64,000 nucleotides of DNA. It comes from Variovorax guangxiensis (lineage in GTDB: Bacteria > Pseudomonadota > Gammaproteobacteria > Burkholderiales > Burkholderiaceae_C). The DNA lies in contig NZ_RXFT01000022.1 of NCBI RefSeq assembly GCF_003952165.1, positions 1 through 64,000 on the forward strand. Direction: 5' to 3'. The notes under the pieces were generated by a model. It was not told the origin of the DNA and did no database searches. It worked only from the letters and a program-made list of their open reading frames with translations. Below are positions 61,593-64,000 of this stretch, one piece after another. The first letter of the stretch is position 1, and each line of letters starts with the position of its first letter. The translations under genes and the position numbers were made by a program.

Positions 61593-62222
61593 CTAGATGC
61601 GGTGCGCCAGCGTGGTCATCACGCGGGAAGCGGCACGCATCATCGCCTTGGCTGGCGCCGGCAACTCCGCCGCGCCGGCGTCGACGGCCTGCGACGCATG
61701 GCGGGCTTCGTCGACTTTCATCTGCTCGACCACTGCCCTCGAGGCGCTGTCTCCAGATGGCAGGCGGTCGAGGTGGCTGTCCAGGTGGGCCTCCACCTGG
61801 CGTTCGGTTTCCGCGACGAATCCCAGGCTCAGCGGATCTCCCAGTCGGCCCGCGACCAGGCCGAGGCCGAAAGCACCCGCATACCAGAGCGGGTTCAGGA
61901 TCGATGGGCGGGCGCCCAGTTCATCCAGCCGTTGCCGGGTCCATGCCAGGTGGTCGGTTTCTTCGTGCGCCGCCTCGATGAAGCGAGCGCGCAGCGCCGG
62001 ATCGCGTGCTACAGCCGCCTGGGCCGTGTAAAGCGCCTGGGCGCAGACTTCGCCGACGTGGTTCACGCGCATCAGGGCCCCGGCTTCCCGACGCTCTGCT
62101 TCGCTCAATTCGCCCGTCGCCTGGGAGGGTGCTGGAATCGCCCGGGTAGCGTGGGGGCGGGCAAAAAGCGTGCGCAACGCCGAATCTGCCGCGGTCAGAA
62201 CTGAGTCGATCATGAGCGTCAT
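61593..62222 (-). CDS. coq7: Demethoxyubiquinone hydroxylase Coq7
   Basis: 209 aa from ATG 62222, or 206 aa from 62213. The di-iron carboxylate ligands are visible in two repeats: LMRVNHVGEVCAQALYTAQA, EAAHEETDHLAW, and the second pair FVAETERQVEAHLDSHLD and VDEARHASQAVDAGA. It hydroxylates 2-octaprenyl-3-methyl-6-methoxy-benzoquinol in ubiquinone biosynthesis, using oxygen. The protein sits at the membrane surface. The C-terminus ends RVMTTLAHRI. Confidence 0.92.
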   Translation of the reverse strand: MTLMIDSVLTAADSALRTLFARPHATRAIPAPSQATGELSEAERREAGALMRVNHVGEVCAQALYTAQAAVARDPALRARFIEAAHEETDHLAWTRQRLDELGARPSILNPLWYAGAFGLGLVAGRLGDPLSLGFVAETERQVEAHLDSHLDRLPSGDSASRAVVEQMKVDEARHASQAVDAGAAELPAPAKAMMRAASRVMTTLAHRI

Positions 62223-62504
62223 GGGGCTATTTGAACGCACATGGGAAATGCCCTGCCACGGGCGCATGATTTTTCACAATATGGTGTATCTCGGGCCATA
62301 AGTCCTTTGTTGCAGGCGTGCAACGAAACGCGCGGGCCATCCAAGATTTCGGGCGATTTGTTTTGCCCTGCCGCAGCGGCTCTGGTGCAATAGCATCAAC
62401 TTCCCAAAAGGAGGTTGGCCCGGGGTCCGGTGGGAGCACAAAAGTGCCAGTCACGGTGAGCCCTTCGCACCGGAGCCCTATGTTTAACCTTGGAGAAACT
62501 TGCA
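62223..62504 (+). promoter_or_regulatory. Upstream region of the plus-strand porin
   Basis: 282 bp between divergent coq7 and porin genes. A palindrome-like GTTGCA-N4-TGCAAC lies at 62309-62324. A possible promoter is TTGCCC-N17-TGCAAT around 62374-62402, followed by a leader of about 100 nt with a pairing CCGGTG...CACCGG. GGAGA stands 8 nt before the ATG. A long structured leader is usual for porin mRNAs and may be an sRNA target. Confidence 0.45.
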
Positions 62505-63767
62505 ATGAAAAAATCTCTAGTTGCTCTGGCTGCCCTGGCTGTTGCCGGTGTTGCCTCGGCTCAGTCGTCCGTCACGCTGTTTGGTGTGGTCGACGCGTCG
62601 ATCAGCGGCTATTCGAGCACCTCGCGCGACCTGCAGCCGACGGTGTTCCCCAACGCTTTCGGTATTCCCGTTTACCTGAACCAGGGTTCGGTCAAGGTCA
62701 GCAGCCGTCAGCTGGCTAACTCGGGCTACAACTCCAGCCGTCTGGGCTTCCGTGGTACGGAAGATCTGGGTGGTGGCCTGGCAGCCAGCTTCTGGCTCGA
62801 AGCCCCGATCACCAACGACGACGGCCAGCAAGGCGTTTCGACGTTCGCACGTCGTTCGACCGTGAGCCTGTCGGGTGGTTTCGGTGAACTGCGCCTGGGT
62901 CGTGACTACACCCCCACGTTCTGGAACGACACCGTGTTCGATCCGTTCGGCACCAACGGCGTTGGTACCAACCTGATCTTCTCGGCCGCTAACGCCCTGA
63001 ACACGTTCAATGGCACGGCTCCCGCCGCTGTTCCTGGCATCTCGAACGTGAGCACGAGCAACTACGTTCGCGCAAGCAACACGATCGGCTACTTCCTGCC
63101 GCCGAACCTGGGTGGCTTCTATGGCCAAGTCCAGTACGGCTTCAGCGAGAAGAACAAGTACAGCCCGGGTACCGCTACGCCCGCTACCGACAACATCGCA
63201 CGCACCGGCCGTTACGTTGGTGGCCGCTTCGGCTACGCCAATGGTCCTCTGGACGTGGCAGTTGCTTACGGCAGCAGCACGGTTGGCGATCAGTACTACA
63301 TCGGTACGACCACCAAGACCAACACCCTGAACCTGGGCGCTTCGTATGACTTCGGTCCCGTGAAGCTGTTCGGTGAAGTGTCGAAGCTGAAAAACAAGGT
63401 CGACTACGAAGTCACCCCGTTCCTGGGCGGCCGTCCTGACGTGGACGTCACCGGCTACCTGCTCGGCGTGACCGTGCCGGTCGGTGCTGGCCTGATCCGC
63501 GCTTCGTACTCGCAAGTCAAGTACGACCGCAATCTGCCGTTCGACTTCTTCAACCCCGCCAACAACAACGACCCGAAGGCTAACAAGCTGGCTCTGGGCT
63601 ACGTTCACAACCTGTCGAAGCGCACGGCTCTGTACGCAACGATCGCTCGCGTGAGCAACAAGAACGGCGCTGCGTTCACGGTTGGCGGCCCCGCCTTCAT
63701 CACCACCGGCGGCTTCACCCCGAAGAGCTCCACCGGCTACGACTTCGGTATCCGTCACGCTTTCTAA
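62505..63767 (+). CDS. General porin, paralogue of the 59624-60925 gene
   Basis: 420 aa with the signal peptide MKKSLVALAALAVAGVASA and mature start QSSVTLFGVVDASISG. Family features are SRLGFRGTEDLGGGLAASFW, ELRLGRDYTPTFWNDTVFDP, FLPPNLGGFYGQVQYGF and the terminal Phe (FGIRHAF). It is a trimeric outer-membrane channel for small solutes. Codon use is more biased and less GC-rich than in most neighbours, consistent with very high expression. It lies in inverted orientation to its paralogue, with the small-RNA candidate, the OsmC-family gene and coq7 between them. The first 93 bp after codon 5 are identical in both. Confidence 0.93.
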   Translation: MKKSLVALAALAVAGVASAQSSVTLFGVVDASISGYSSTSRDLQPTVFPNAFGIPVYLNQGSVKVSSRQLANSGYNSSRLGFRGTEDLGGGLAASFWLEAPITNDDGQQGVSTFARRSTVSLSGGFGELRLGRDYTPTFWNDTVFDPFGTNGVGTNLIFSAANALNTFNGTAPAAVPGISNVSTSNYVRASNTIGYFLPPNLGGFYGQVQYGFSEKNKYSPGTATPATDNIARTGRYVGGRFGYANGPLDVAVAYGSSTVGDQYYIGTTTKTNTLNLGASYDFGPVKLFGEVSKLKNKVDYEVTPFLGGRPDVDVTGYLLGVTVPVGAGLIRASYSQVKYDRNLPFDFFNPANNNDPKANKLALGYVHNLSKRTALYATIARVSNKNGAAFTVGGPAFITTGGFTPKSSTGYDFGIRHAF

Positions 63768-63804
63768 TCTGACGCTGGCGCAAGCCAGCTTCGGTTAAAA
63801 AGTC

Positions 63805-63840
63805 AAAAAGCCACTCGGCGCAAGCCGAGTGGCTTTTTTT
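63805..63840 (+). terminator. Intrinsic terminator of the plus-strand porin
   Basis: Stem GCCACTCGGC - GCAA loop - GCCGAGTGGC followed by TTTTTTT, with AAAAA on the other side. It lies about 40 bp after the porin stop and could work in both directions. Confidence 0.9.
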
Positions 63841-63951
63841 CGTCCGGTCCCGGCGTGAAGCCCCGGGGAAATCACGATGCGCACCCCCGGGGAACCACCG
63901 TGCGGGCACGCACCTTGCACTGCTAGCATGCCCGTTCACTTTGCTTGCTGA

Positions 63952-64000
63952 ATGATCGCCTTTGTACTGCGCCGCCTGATCCAGGCCGTGATCGTGATGA
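63952..64000 (+). CDS. ABC transporter permease, N-terminal fragment (DppB/OppB-like)
   Basis: Only 16 codons are in the window: MIAFVLRRLIQAVIVM. This is the usual opening of the first permease of peptide/nickel ABC importers (basic RR followed by a membrane helix). The gene runs off the right edge, so substrate and full family cannot be checked. Confidence 0.6.
   Translation, partial: MIAFVLRRLIQAVIVM

Overview
The window is high-G+C, densely coded DNA with the genes and layout of a betaproteobacterium of the Comamonadaceae, most likely Variovorax or a close relative. The main reasons are the porin signal peptide (MKKSLVALAALAVAGVASAQ), the mix of Burkholderiales-type catabolic clusters, tandem cyanophycin synthetases, and GC-rich palindromic repeats of the kind scattered in these genomes. 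No rRNA, tRNA, CRISPR array or insertion sequence was recognised.

Layout. (1) 71-250 and 1-71: two small coupled genes of unknown function at the left edge. (2) 411-16448: a non-phosphorylative pentose (L-arabinose/D-xylose type) catabolic island. It holds a sugar lactonase, an SDR sugar 1-dehydrogenase, a LysR regulator, an alpha-ketoglutarate semialdehyde dehydrogenase-type ALDH, two interleaved sugar ABC importers (ytfQ...ytfR-ytfT-yjfF with chvE-gguA-gguB inside it), an IlvD/Edd sugar-acid dehydratase and an L-2-keto-3-deoxyarabonate dehydratase-type DapA homologue. Together they would import a pentose and oxidise it to alpha-ketoglutarate. (3) 16489-17884: three small genes, two of them paralogous secreted proteins. 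(4) 18038-25790: cyanophycin block, cphA'-cphA on the minus strand, divergent from an ABC exporter-like gene and a DUF1854 gene. (5) 25876-28355: queC and an SbmA/YddA-like ABC transporter. (6) 28463-35359: 2-aminoethylphosphonate (AEP) uptake and degradation, with an HD-domain protein, phnS/phnT/fused permease, an FAD oxidoreductase and phnX. (7) 35415-40606: mini-lipoprotein, MFS transporter, MocR-type regulator, DUF2970 protein and two multi-haem cytochromes c. (8) 40631-45158: Tat-exported lipoxygenase with a TetR-like operator, 8-oxoguanine deaminase and 5'-nucleotidase. (9) 45193-56642: type II secretion genes gspGHIJKLMNDEF on the minus strand with gspC divergent. (10) 56702-64000: ilvA, an orphan tyrosine-recombinase-like gene, two inverted paralogous porins flanking a small-RNA candidate, an OsmC-family gene and coq7, then the first codons of an OppB/DppB-like permease.

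Observations most worth follow-up: a small-RNA candidate (60926-61014, minus) with a good promoter and an 11-bp terminator stem just upstream of a porin that has lost a recognisable start; the 93-bp perfect identity between the inverted porins; a 32-bp operator upstream of a bacterial lipoxygenase with no regulator beside it; a repeat read in frame into YjfF; and an AEP operon that has an FAD oxidoreductase and no PhnW transaminase.

All functional calls are from reading motifs and family resemblance by eye. No database search was run. Start sites are chosen from ribosome-binding sites and family alignment from memory, and are flagged where doubtful.
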